From NCBI GenBank assembly GCA_028693775.1, contig JAQUUS010000092.1, positions 1-6,559 of the forward strand: a stretch of DNA of 6,559 nt, given 5' to 3'. This document shows, in pieces, positions 1-6,454 of this stretch. The notes under the pieces are model-generated. The model had not been told where the DNA came from and searched no databases. It saw only the letters and a program-made list of their open reading frames with translations. Position numbers and translations under genes: made by a program. Position 1 is the first letter of the stretch. Every line of letters begins with the position of its first letter. The DNA comes from Alphaproteobacteria bacterium (GTDB lineage: Bacteria; Pseudomonadota; Alphaproteobacteria; UBA9219).

Positions 1-99
1 TACTACAATAATAAGAACTGAAAAAAATAAAAAAATACTTCTTATAAAATCACGAGCACTATCTTCCGATGTTTTTAATTTATCAATAATAAAAGGAAC
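1..99. other. AT-rich segment of foreign appearance abutting gltX
   Basis: By hand count the first 100 bases hold about 22 G or C, against more than half in the adjacent gltX sequence. The change is abrupt, at about 91-100, which is also where the GltX protein alignment appears to end. The minus frame continuing from gltX has no stop. On the plus strand, the frame starting at base 2 is open to a TAA at 104-106. With both strands open over so short a stretch, coding cannot be judged. No inverted repeat, target duplication or transposase end is recognisable. It could be a chimeric assembly join, the edge of an AT-rich inserted element, or DNA from another organism in the sample. Confidence 0.6.
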
Positions 100-396
100 A
101 TCGTAACAGGGATAAACGTGCCCCGAAGCCTTGAGTTTTTCGAGTGCGGCCTTGTAGGTTTCGACGCGATCCGACTGACGCCCGAAAGCGCCCCATGTCA
201 GACCGAGCCATTCCATGTCGCGCTTGATCTCATCGACAAAAGCCTCTGTCGAACGCTCGCGATCCGTATCGTCGAGGCGCAGCATAAAAACCCCGCCATG
301 TTTGCGCGCAAACAGGTAGTTAAACAACGCCGCGCGGATATTGCCTATATGCAGCAATCCGGTGGGGCTAGGGGCGAAACGAACGACGACCGACAT
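1..396 (-). CDS. gltX: Glutamyl-tRNA synthetase, N-terminal part only; 3' side diverges from the family
   Basis: Class I aminoacyl-tRNA synthetase that charges tRNA-Glu with glutamate in the cytoplasm (in many alphaproteobacteria also tRNA-Gln, for later amidation). Reading leftward from the ATG at 396-394, the protein opens with FAPSPTG (residues 7-13), the class I HIGH-type signature as HIGN (16-19), and LRLDDTDRERS (39-49). All of these are typical of the Rossmann catalytic domain. Similarity continues to about HVYPCYD (93-99), where relatives usually carry on with a PEEL-like stretch. From about residue 101 the frame stays open but reads FIIDKLKTSED and then a hydrophobic run, FLFFSVLIIVV. 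This does not resemble GltX and is encoded by AT-rich DNA. The family is normally about 450-500 residues, so most of the enzyme, including the KMSKS loop and the anticodon-binding domain, is not seen. No clear Shine-Dalgarno precedes the ATG. The identity of residues 1-100 is secure; the remainder (bases 1 to about 95) may not belong to the gene. Confidence 0.85.
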   Translation of the reverse strand, partial: MSVVVRFAPSPTGLLHIGNIRAALFNYLFARKHGGVFMLRLDDTDRERSTEAFVDEIKRDMEWLGLTWGAFGRQSDRVETYKAALEKLKASGHVYPCYDVPFIIDKLKTSEDSARDFIRSIFLFFSVLIIVV

Positions 397-432
397 AAAA
401 CCAGCTTTGTTAAGAACCCTGTAAAGGCGCCT

Positions 433-460
433 GTTTTAGCACGTTTTTTGGGACTTCCAA
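433..460 (-). promoter_or_regulatory. Possible sigma70-type promoter for gltX
   Basis: On the minus strand a TTGGAA hexamer (460-455) and a TAAAAC hexamer (438-433) are separated by 16 bases, about 37 bases upstream of the gltX ATG. Both match the housekeeping consensus only in part, so this is a candidate rather than a firm call. Confidence 0.3.
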
Positions 461-468
461 CCCTTTCG

Positions 469-497
469 TTGATTTCCGGGCCCTTTTAACATATAAG
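469..497 (+). promoter_or_regulatory. Likely sigma70-type promoter of the small-gene pair
   Basis: TTGATT (469-474) and TATAAG (492-497) are separated by the ideal 17 bases, and each hexamer differs from the housekeeping consensus at only one or two positions. Transcription would start near 504 and leave a leader of about 36 nt before the ATG at 540, with room for the ribosome-binding site at 524-532. It lies back to back with the candidate gltX promoter in the same 143-bp spacer. Confidence 0.5.
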
Positions 498-523
498 ACC
501 GTCCATAAACTTGATTTATTTCA

Positions 524-532
524 TAAAGGATA
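524..532 (+). promoter_or_regulatory. Ribosome-binding site of the first small gene
   Basis: TAAAGGATA, with AAAGGA at 525-530, lies 9 bases before the ATG at 540. The identical 9-mer precedes the second small gene, which supports both start choices and suggests the translation-initiation region was duplicated with the gene. Confidence 0.6.
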
Positions 533-539
533 TTTCGCC

Positions 540-881
540 ATGAGCAGCCCGAAGTCTTCCAAGAGGAAGAAAAAAGCTATCCGCATCAGCGATTTCAAGA
601 AGTGCTGCACAAACCTCACGGGCCTTGCTTCCGCCGGGGTTGTGGCCTCTATCGGCCTGACCGGCCTCCTCATGGAAAAAGGATATTCGGCAGGCACTCC
701 GTCGAGGGAAGCGGTCGAACACATTCAACTGGCTGGACACATGATAACCATGCCCCCGGAAGCCTACGCCCTCCTTGGCGCGGCAGGGCTCATGGGCATG
801 GGCTACTACACGTTCCGGATAGGCCAAAGGGGCTCGAAATACTACAAAGAGCGCCAGAGCCAATTGAATTGCGACCAATAA
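540..881 (+). CDS. Small two-TM membrane protein, paralog 1 (unknown function)
   Basis: A 113-residue protein that I do not recognise. It has a lysine-rich N-terminus (K5, K8-K12, K20, K21), a hydrophobic segment at about 26-45, a polar loop at about 46-74, a second hydrophobic segment at about 75-92, and a basic, tyrosine-containing tail (R93, R97, K100, K103). By the positive-inside rule both ends would be cytoplasmic and the loop periplasmic. The loop carries SAGTPSREAVEHIQLAG (50-66) and then ITMP (69-72). It aligns without gaps to the product of the next plus-strand gene, with 37 identities in 107 positions by hand count and 26 of 58 in the core 36-93. Many conserved residues use different synonymous codons, so the plus-strand frame is real and protein-selected. 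The start is set by AAAGGA at 525-530 and a promoter at 469-497. Adjacent cysteines C22-C23 precede the first membrane segment but form no obvious lipobox. A holin-like or other small membrane role is possible, but no phage gene lies nearby. Confidence 0.78.
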   Translation: MSSPKSSKRKKKAIRISDFKKCCTNLTGLASAGVVASIGLTGLLMEKGYSAGTPSREAVEHIQLAGHMITMPPEAYALLGAAGLMGMGYYTFRIGQRGSKYYKERQSQLNCDQ

Positions 882-886
882 TTTTA

Positions 887-916
887 TTACTAGTTTTCGC
901 GCCCCCCCCCTATCAT
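887..916 (+). promoter_or_regulatory. Poly-C tract (C9) in a possible promoter spacer
   Basis: Nine consecutive C residues (902-910) directly abut TATCAT (911-916), which matches the -10 consensus at five of six positions. A weak -35 candidate, TTACTA (887-892), sits 18 bases upstream, so the C tract fills the right half of the spacer. Transcription would begin near 923 and drive the second small gene alone. The -35 match is poor, so the promoter is tentative; the homopolymer itself is certain in the sequence as given. Confidence 0.3.
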
Positions 917-941
917 GCAAGCATATTTCGAGCATGCCCTT

Positions 942-950
942 TAAAGGATA
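942..950 (+). promoter_or_regulatory. Ribosome-binding site of the second small gene
   Basis: TAAAGGATA, with AAAGGA at 943-948, lies 8 bases before the ATG at 957. It is the same 9-mer as at 524-532, although most of the surrounding spacer differs, so it fixes the start and adds to the case for tandem duplication. Confidence 0.6.
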
Positions 951-956
951 AAGATT

Positions 957-1280
957 ATGAACGCGCCTCAAACGAAAATGATCGACAAAAAAGCCGCACA
1001 AATCGAACGGTATAAAGTCAGCGCACGCGAACTGACCGAGTTCGTCGGAACAACCCTTTTAGCCTCGATTGGAATCGTCTCCGGCACAGCCGAAATAATC
1101 GCTTCGCCGGGCACGCCCGCGCGGGAAATGATCGAACACATCGCCATCGCAGGAACGACAATAACGGTACCCGCCTCCGTCTACGGCGCCATGGCGCTAA
1201 CCGGCTTGGCCGGGCTCGCCTACCTGACCAACAGAACGTGCAAAAAAATAGACGCGCACTACAAGGCCCAAAACGGCTAA
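957..1280 (+). CDS. Small two-TM membrane protein, paralog 2 (unknown function)
   Basis: A 107-residue protein of unknown function, a diverged tandem copy of the gene at 540-881. It has a charged N-terminus (K7, D10-K12, E17-K20), a hydrophobic segment at about 29-49 containing the shared ASIG (36-39), the conserved loop SPGTPAREMIEHIAIAG (50-66), ITVP (69-72), and a second hydrophobic segment at about 73-91. R93, K96, K97 and K103 follow in a basic tail. Residue numbering matches the paralog exactly, so no insertion or deletion has occurred inside the shared 107 residues; paralog 1 has six extra C-terminal residues. It may be co-transcribed with paralog 1 (75-bp gap) or use its own promoter at the C9 tract. 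Its TAA is only 3 bp from the stop codon of mfd on the other strand. Several phage small membrane proteins end in a comparable membrane-segment-plus-Arg/Lys tail, but that likeness is too weak to assign a function. Confidence 0.8.
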   Translation: MNAPQTKMIDKKAAQIERYKVSARELTEFVGTTLLASIGIVSGTAEIIASPGTPAREMIEHIAIAGTTITVPASVYGAMALTGLAGLAYLTNRTCKKIDAHYKAQNG

Positions 1281-1291
1281 GCCTCAAGCCG
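1270..1291 (-). terminator. Weak hairpin at the 3' end of mfd
   Basis: On the minus strand CGGCT (1291-1287) can pair with AGCCG (1278-1274) across an 8-base loop, followed by only four T residues (1273-1270). The hairpin overlaps the stop codons of both mfd and the convergent small gene. The stem is short and the T tract poor, so it may be inefficient. The plus-strand transcript has no U tract here. Confidence 0.22.
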
Positions 1292-4200
1292 CCAGCGCAG
1301 CAAGTTCGCCCAGAAGTTTTTTAACGCCTTCCATGCGGCGCTCCGGATCGTTCCACGCGCGCATCACGACAATTTTCTGATCCGGGCGAACCATCACCGT
1401 CCCGGCATTGTTGCCGATCCACGCCATCAGCCGCTCGGGCCGCGCAAACGTATCGTTATGCAAAGCGATAATCGCGCCCTTCGCGGCAACGTCGATCTTG
1501 GCGATCCCCGTCTTGCGGCAAACCTGCTTGATCGCAACGGTCTGCAAAAGGTTCTCAACCTCCTGCGGCAACGGCCCGAACCGGTCGATCATCTCTGCGG
1601 CCAGCGGTTCGATATCGGCATCGTCCTCAACGTCGGCCAAACGCCGATAAAGCCCAAGACGAACGTTCAAATCCGAAACATAGGTTTCCGGGATCAAAAC
1701 CGACAGCCCAAGATTGATCTGCGGCGTCCACCTGTCCGGCGCATCCGAAACCCCACTTCCGCCCGAGCGCGCGGCCGCAACGGCATCCTCAAGCATCTGC
1801 TGATAAAGCTCGACGCCCACTTCGCGAATATGCCCCGACTGCTCCTCGCCCAAAAGATTGCCCGACCCGCGAATATCCATGTCGTGCCCCGCGAGCTGAA
1901 ATCCCGCGCCGAGCTGTTCGAGCGTCTGAATAACTTCCAGCCTCTGCTGCGCAGTCTTCGAAAGCGTTATGCCCGGATCGTAGGTAAAATACGCATAGCC
2001 CCGAAGCTTGCCGCGCCCCACGCGTCCGCGAAGCTGATAAAGCCCCGCAAGCCCAAAGCGGTCCGCGCGATGCAAGATCATGGTATTGGCGTTCGGAATA
2101 TCGAGCCCGGATTCGATAATATTGGTCGCCAGCAAAACGTCGAACTGCCGCGCATCGAACGCAGTCATGATATCCTCAAGCTGCGTAGGCGTCATGCGCC
2201 CATGAGCCATGACGATCTTGACCTCAGGCACCAACTCGCGAAGCTTCTCGGCCACGCCCGCCAGATCGTCGATATAAGGGCACACATAGAACGACTGCCC
2301 GCCGCGATAATGCTCGCGCATCAAAGCCTCGCGGATCACAAGCGGATCGTAAGGCAAAACAAACGTGCGAACCGACAACCGATCAAGCGGAGGCGTCGCA
2401 ATCAGGCTGAGTTCGCGAACGCCCGCCAAAGCAAGCTGCAAGGTCCGCGGAATAGGCGTCGCCGTCAGAGTCAAAACGTGCACCTCCGAGCGAAGCTCCT
2501 TAAGCCGCTCTTTCTGCTTCACGCCGAAATGCTGTTCTTCGTCGATAATCATCAAGCCCAGATGCCTGAAAGCAACGTCCTTGCCCAAAAGCGCATGCGT
2601 GCCGATCACAATATCGACGCGCCCCTCCTTCATGTCCTCCTTCGTGCGCCGCGCATCGGCAGCAGAAACCATGCGAGAAAGCTGCGCAATCCGGATCGGA
2701 AAGCCCCTGAACCTGTCCATGAAATTGTTAAAATGCTGGCGCGCCAAAAGCGTCGTGGGAACGACAACAGCAACCTGCAACCCCGCCTGCACCGCCACAA
2801 AAGCGGCGCGCAAGGCAACCTCTGTCTTGCCGAACCCGACATCGCCGCACACAAGCCTGTCCATCGGCTTGCCGCTCGACAAATCGGCAAGAACCTCGCC
2901 GATGGCCTTTTCCTGATCGTCGGTTTCCGCATAGGGAAAGCGGGCGGAAAATTCCTGATAGGAGCCTTCGGCGGTTTCGATCACCTCGCCCTTGCGAACC
3001 TCGCGCTCGGCCGCGATCTTGATAAGCGCATCGGCCATATCCTTGAGGCGCTTCTTGACGCGAGACTTGCGCTGCTGCCACCCCAGCCCGCCCAGCCTGT
3101 CGAGAACAGCCCCGGATTCCTCGCCGCCATAGCGCGATAAAAGATCGAGGTTTTCGACCGGCACAAACAGCTTGTCGCCGCCGTCATAAATAAGCTTGAC
3201 GCAATCGTGCGACAGCCCCAGCACCGAAACGTTCTCCAAGCCTTCGTAGCGTCCGATCCCATGCTCGGCATGAACGACAAAATCGCCCGGATTGAGCGAA
3301 CCGAGTTCGAGCTGAAACTGCTTGGCAGCCCTGCGCTTGCGCGGCGCGCGGATCAAACGGTCGCCCAGAATGTCCTGCTCGGTCACAAGCGCGAGATCCG
3401 GCGAAACGAAGCCGTGCTCGAGCCCGAGAACGATCAACGCAACGAGCTTGGTATCGAGCTTATGCAGCGCATCGAACGAGGAAACCTGCGTCTGGGCCGA
3501 AATGCCGTGCGTCCGCAGCAACCCGGCCATGCGCTCTGCCGAGCCTTGGCTGTAGCAAGCCACGGCAACGCGGCGATTGAGTTTCAGTTGCTCGTCAATA
3601 TAAGTCCCGAGCTCTTTATAAAGATCGGTATCCTGCCTGTTGGCGCGCGCTGCGGCAAAATCGCGCCCGCGCAATCCCTGACAATCGACCTCCGACGCCT
3701 CTGTCGCGCCGAACGGAGAAAACAGCGCCACAGCCCTGCGCTCCAAATCCTTGCCGAGCGCCTCAGCCGACAAATATAAACTGTCGACAGGCGCAGGCTT
3801 GTAAGGAACGCTGCCGTCCTTTTTCCTTGCGCGCCTGGCGGCCTCGAAAAGCGACCGCCGCGCCTGATAAAAATCGTCGATCTGCTGAAGCCGCGAGTCA
3901 ATGGCCTCAAACGACTGATAATCGAAAACGACCGGCGCTTCGGGGGCATAATCGAACAGGCTAAAAAGCTTGGGATAAAACAGCCCGAGCCAGTGCTCGA
4001 CGCCCGGAAAGCGTTTTCCCTGCGTCACGGATTCATAAAGGGCGTCGCTGTCCGTCACAGCCCCAAACAACGCGCGATAAGCCGAACGAAAATGAGCGAT
4101 CGACGCCTCTGTCAAAACGACCTCGGCGCTGGGCCCAAGATGAAAACCGTCAATCTTCTCGGTCGTCGTCTGGCTGAGCGGATCGAAAACGCGAATACTG

Positions 4201-4772
4201 TCGATCTCGTCGCCGAAATAATCGAGCCGCAAAGGAGCCTCGTATCCCGAAGGAAAAAGATCGACAATCCCGCCGCGCACGGCAAACTCGCCCGCTTCGC
4301 GAACCGTGCCCGCGTTGACATAACCGTTCTGAGCAAGAAACAGGCAAAGTTTTTCGACCGGAAGCGTATCGCCCACAGCCGCATCGAGGCAGGACTGCGC
4401 CAAAGCGTCCGGAGGCAAAGTCTTCTGAGAAACGGCATTGACCGTGGCGATCACAACGCAAGGTTTCCTGAACGCCTTGCCGAGCCGCCCCAAAGCCGCA
4501 ATGCGCTGCCCCACAATATCGGTATGAGGAGAAACGCGGTCATAAGGCAAGCAGTCCCAGGCCGGAAAAGGAACGACCTCGCACCGGGGCGCGAAAAACG
4601 CCAGAGCGTCGGCCATGACAGCCGCGCGTGTGTCGTCCTGCGCGACATAAAGCACCGGCTTTCCGCACACTCTTTCCGCGATTTCAGCCAGCAAACGGGC
4701 GTCATGCCCCTCCGGCGCGCCGGGGAGAGTCACACGCTTGCCGTGCTCGATTGTCCAATTGGTTGTAAACAT
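1284..4772 (-). CDS. mfd: Transcription-repair coupling factor Mfd
   Basis: Mfd is a dsDNA translocase that binds RNA polymerase stalled at DNA lesions, pushes it off and recruits UvrA to start nucleotide excision repair of the template strand. The 1162-residue product is full length (E. coli Mfd is 1148). It has an N-terminal UvrB-like region including GGIVDLFP (167-174), and an RNA-polymerase-interacting domain beginning LNPGDFVVHAEHGIG (493-507). The SF2 helicase motor shows Walker A GDVGFGKT (643-650), the DEEQ box (744-747), TATPIPR (770-776), the ATNIIESGLDIP motif and QLRGRVGRG (913-921), which carries the motif VI arginines. The C-terminal TRCF domain starts at about 1019 (INLGLSVLIPETY). 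All catalytic motifs are intact. The start ATG at 4772-4770 gives a typical N-terminus, GKRVTLPGAPEGHDARLL, but no clear Shine-Dalgarno precedes it. It is divergent from dnaB and convergent with the small membrane gene. Confidence 0.97.
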   Translation of the reverse strand: MFTTNWTIEHGKRVTLPGAPEGHDARLLAEIAERVCGKPVLYVAQDDTRAAVMADALAFFAPRCEVVPFPAWDCLPYDRVSPHTDIVGQRIAALGRLGKAFRKPCVVIATVNAVSQKTLPPDALAQSCLDAAVGDTLPVEKLCLFLAQNGYVNAGTVREAGEFAVRGGIVDLFPSGYEAPLRLDYFGDEIDSIRVFDPLSQTTTEKIDGFHLGPSAEVVLTEASIAHFRSAYRALFGAVTDSDALYESVTQGKRFPGVEHWLGLFYPKLFSLFDYAPEAPVVFDYQSFEAIDSRLQQIDDFYQARRSLFEAARRARKKDGSVPYKPAPVDSLYLSAEALGKDLERRAVALFSPFGATEASEVDCQGLRGRDFAAARANRQDTDLYKELGTYIDEQLKLNRRVAVACYSQGSAERMAGLLRTHGISAQTQVSSFDALHKLDTKLVALIVLGLEHGFVSPDLALVTEQDILGDRLIRAPRKRRAAKQFQLELGSLNPGDFVVHAEHGIGRYEGLENVSVLGLSHDCVKLIYDGGDKLFVPVENLDLLSRYGGEESGAVLDRLGGLGWQQRKSRVKKRLKDMADALIKIAAEREVRKGEVIETAEGSYQEFSARFPYAETDDQEKAIGEVLADLSSGKPMDRLVCGDVGFGKTEVALRAAFVAVQAGLQVAVVVPTTLLARQHFNNFMDRFRGFPIRIAQLSRMVSAADARRTKEDMKEGRVDIVIGTHALLGKDVAFRHLGLMIIDEEQHFGVKQKERLKELRSEVHVLTLTATPIPRTLQLALAGVRELSLIATPPLDRLSVRTFVLPYDPLVIREALMREHYRGGQSFYVCPYIDDLAGVAEKLRELVPEVKIVMAHGRMTPTQLEDIMTAFDARQFDVLLATNIIESGLDIPNANTMILHRADRFGLAGLYQLRGRVGRGKLRGYAYFTYDPGITLSKTAQQRLEVIQTLEQLGAGFQLAGHDMDIRGSGNLLGEEQSGHIREVGVELYQQMLEDAVAAARSGGSGVSDAPDRWTPQINLGLSVLIPETYVSDLNVRLGLYRRLADVEDDADIEPLAAEMIDRFGPLPQEVENLLQTVAIKQVCRKTGIAKIDVAAKGAIIALHNDTFARPERLMAWIGNNAGTVMVRPDQKIVVMRAWNDPERRMEGVKKLLGELAALAA

Positions 4773-4805
4773 AGCAGTTCTATAATCCAGATCCGTACCG
4801 GGCCT

Positions 4806-4836
4806 TGTCTATTTCGCGTTAGAGCCGAAAAGTCAA
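4806..4836 (-). promoter_or_regulatory. Tentative mfd promoter
   Basis: On the minus strand TTGACT (4836-4831) is a good -35 match. The best -10 candidates are poor: TAGACA (4811-4806, 19-base spacer) or AATAGA (4813-4808, 17-base spacer). Another TATAGA, 6 bases before the mfd ATG, would put the start of transcription at or next to the start codon. The sequence does not decide between them. Confidence 0.2.
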
Positions 4837-4864
4837 ATTTTAACACTTACCCCCGTTTTCCCCG

Positions 4865-4873
4865 TTATCCACA
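4865..4873 (+). promoter_or_regulatory. Perfect DnaA box between mfd and dnaB
   Basis: TTATCCACA matches the canonical high-affinity DnaA box TTATNCACA exactly. It is the only such site I see in the 159-bp divergent spacer, centred 63 bases before the dnaB ATG and 97 bases from the mfd ATG. There is no cluster of boxes or AT-rich unwinding element, so it looks like a regulatory site, not a replication origin. DnaA is known to act as a transcription factor at single or few boxes. Confidence 0.6.
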
Positions 4874-4910
4874 GGGTTAACAATTGACGAAAAGTTGTCC
4901 CTCAACCCGC

Positions 4911-4919
4911 TGATATGAT
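4911..4919 (+). promoter_or_regulatory. Extended -10 promoter of dnaB
   Basis: TGATATGAT is an extended -10 element: TG, one base, then TATGAT (4914-4919), which has five of six consensus positions. Such promoters can work without a good -35. The nearest -35-like TTGACG (4884-4889) is 24 bases away, too far to pair with it. Transcription would start near 4925-4927, leaving only about 5-7 nt before the ATG at 4932. No Shine-Dalgarno fits there, so a leaderless or near-leaderless mRNA is implied if this is the main promoter. Confidence 0.4.
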
Positions 4920-4931
4920 AGCGTTCGTCTT

Positions 4932-6440
4932 ATGCCAGAAACAGCCAATCTACCCGCCCTTCGCGCCGTAACGTCCGCCGACCCCATCGGCTCCGTACGG
5001 ACGCCGCCCCACAACATCGAAGCCGAGCAGGCCCTGCTCGGCGCGTTGCTGGTAAACAACGTCGTATACGAAAAAGTCGGCGAAATTTTGCAGCCGGAGC
5101 ATTTCTACGACCCTGTCCATGGCCGGATATACGAGGCAATCTCGACCCTCGTCAACCGAGGTCAGATCGCGGACCCCAAAACGATGCGCGGCCTATTCGA
5201 AAACGATCCGGCCCTTGCGGCAGTAGGCGGCGCAAACTACCTCGTCGACCTTGCCGCCAATGTGGTGACGATCTTCAACATCGAGGACTACGCGCACCTG
5301 ATCCACGACCTGCATCTGCGCCGGGAGCTGATATCTCTGGGAACGGACGTCGTCAACGAAGCCTTCCAGCAGGAACTCGACAAACCGGCGACAACGCAAA
5401 TCGAAACAGCCGAAGCCAAGCTCTTCGAGCTGGCGCGAACGGGCGAAACGGACCGAGGCTTCGTCAAGCTCGAAAAGGCGCTGACCGTCTCGATCAAAAT
5501 GGCCGAGGAAGCGCACAAGCGCGACAATCACATCACCGGCGTCACAACGGGTTTTGCGGATGTCGACCGGCGCATGGGCGGCCTCCAGCGCTCCGACCTC
5601 ATCATCCTCGCGGGCCGCCCCTCAATGGGTAAAACCGCGCTGGCCACCAACATGGGTTTCAACGCCGCGCTCGCGTGGTACCGAAGCGAAGGCAAGGAAG
5701 GCTCCGGGGTCGCGTTTTTCTCGCTCGAAATGTCGAGCGAACAGCTGGCAACGCGTCTCCTTGGCGACTTTTCAAGCGTGCCGTCCGACAAAATCCGTCG
5801 CGGCGAAATCAAAAGCGACGACTTCACAAAATTCGTCGAAGCATCGCAAACGCTCTCGCGCGTGCCGCTCTATATCGACGACACGCCGGGCCTCTCGGTC
5901 GCAGCGTTGCGCACGCGGGCCCGCAGGCTCAAGCGCATGGTGCCCAATCTGGGCCTCATCATCATCGATTATTTGCAGCTCCTGCGCGGATCGAGCGGCA
6001 AGCGCGACGAAAACCGCGTGCAGGAAGTCTCGGAAATCACGCGCAGCCTGAAAGCGCTGGCCAAGGAGCTCAACGTGCCAGTCCTGGCGCTCTCGCAGCT
6101 CTCCCGCGCCGTCGAAATGCGCGAAGACAAAACGCCTCAGTTGGCCGACTTGCGCGAATCCGGCTCCATCGAACAGGACGCCGACGTCGTGATGTTCGTG
6201 TACCGCGAAGAATACTACCATTCGCGAAGCGAACCGATGCGCCGCGCGGACGAAGACGAAAGCAAGTTCAACGACCGGTACAGCCGCTGGATGCAGCGCG
6301 GCGAGGAAGTCAACAATATCGCCGAAGTCATCGTCGCCAAGCAGCGTCACGGCCCCATCGGAACGGTCAAACTGCACTTCGACGGACAGTTCACGCGCTT
6401 TTCGAACCTTGAAAAAAGATTTGGAGACACGGAAGAATAA
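4932..6440 (+). CDS. dnaB: Replicative DNA helicase DnaB
   Basis: DnaB is the hexameric 5'-3' helicase that unwinds the replication fork and interacts with primase and the loader or initiator. The 502-residue product is complete. The N-terminal domain starts at PPHNIEAEQALLGALLVNN (about 25-43) and continues through HFYDPVHGRIYEAI. A linker helix region is followed by the RecA-like C-terminal domain starting near TGVTTGFADVDRRMGGLQ. That domain has Walker A GRPSMGKT (228-235), Walker B LIIIDYLQLL with the acidic residue D346, the SQLSRAVE segment and DLRESGSIEQDADVV. The KQRHG motif has K470 and R472 at the trans-acting finger positions. No intein interrupts the usual intein sites. The ATG at 4932 is the only good start, because an in-frame TGA lies at 4911-4913. 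It lacks a Shine-Dalgarno. It diverges from mfd across a spacer with a DnaA box, and a further gene follows after 14 bp. Confidence 0.97.
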   Translation: MPETANLPALRAVTSADPIGSVRTPPHNIEAEQALLGALLVNNVVYEKVGEILQPEHFYDPVHGRIYEAISTLVNRGQIADPKTMRGLFENDPALAAVGGANYLVDLAANVVTIFNIEDYAHLIHDLHLRRELISLGTDVVNEAFQQELDKPATTQIETAEAKLFELARTGETDRGFVKLEKALTVSIKMAEEAHKRDNHITGVTTGFADVDRRMGGLQRSDLIILAGRPSMGKTALATNMGFNAALAWYRSEGKEGSGVAFFSLEMSSEQLATRLLGDFSSVPSDKIRRGEIKSDDFTKFVEASQTLSRVPLYIDDTPGLSVAALRTRARRLKRMVPNLGLIIIDYLQLLRGSSGKRDENRVQEVSEITRSLKALAKELNVPVLALSQLSRAVEMREDKTPQLADLRESGSIEQDADVVMFVYREEYYHSRSEPMRRADEDESKFNDRYSRWMQRGEEVNNIAEVIVAKQRHGPIGTVKLHFDGQFTRFSNLEKRFGDTEE

Positions 6441-6454
6441 GGAGCGACAAAACG

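Noticed and set aside
118..489. A 123-codon plus-strand frame over the gltX 5' end
   Set aside because: It lies opposite clear GltX signature motifs (HIGN, LRLDDTD) on the minus strand.
914..936. CATGC...GCATG inverted repeat between the small genes
   Set aside because: A 5-bp stem with a 13-base loop and no U tract is too weak to call a terminator or an operator.
516..1001. A 161-codon minus-strand frame over the first small gene
   Set aside because: The plus-strand frames of the two small genes show paralogy with synonymous codon differences and good ribosome-binding sites; the minus frame has neither.
602..1015. A 137-codon plus-strand frame overlapping both small genes
   Set aside because: It runs out of frame through the first small gene, the C9 tract and into the second; its product has no membrane pattern or similarity and it has no ribosome-binding site.
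1458..3140. A 560-codon open frame on the plus strand, antisense to mfd
   Set aside because: It is a shadow of the mfd codon bias. The translation is low-complexity and rich in Arg, Pro and Leu, shows no domain, and sits opposite conserved helicase motifs.
3993..4880. A 295-codon plus-strand frame crossing the mfd start into the intergenic region
   Set aside because: It is antisense to the conserved mfd N-terminus with no recognisable domain, and its extension past the mfd start is short and unremarkable.
4773..4931. Possible replication origin in the mfd-dnaB spacer
   Set aside because: Only one DnaA box is present, with no array, no AT-rich unwinding region and no neighbouring dnaA, dnaN or parAB genes.
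5675..6412. A 245-codon frame inside dnaB
   Set aside because: It is an alternative-frame shadow over the DnaB RecA domain, very Arg-rich, with no domain of its own.
1284..6440. Possible intein, frameshift or catalytic loss in mfd or dnaB
   Set aside because: Both frames are continuous, of normal length, and keep all Walker and helicase motifs.
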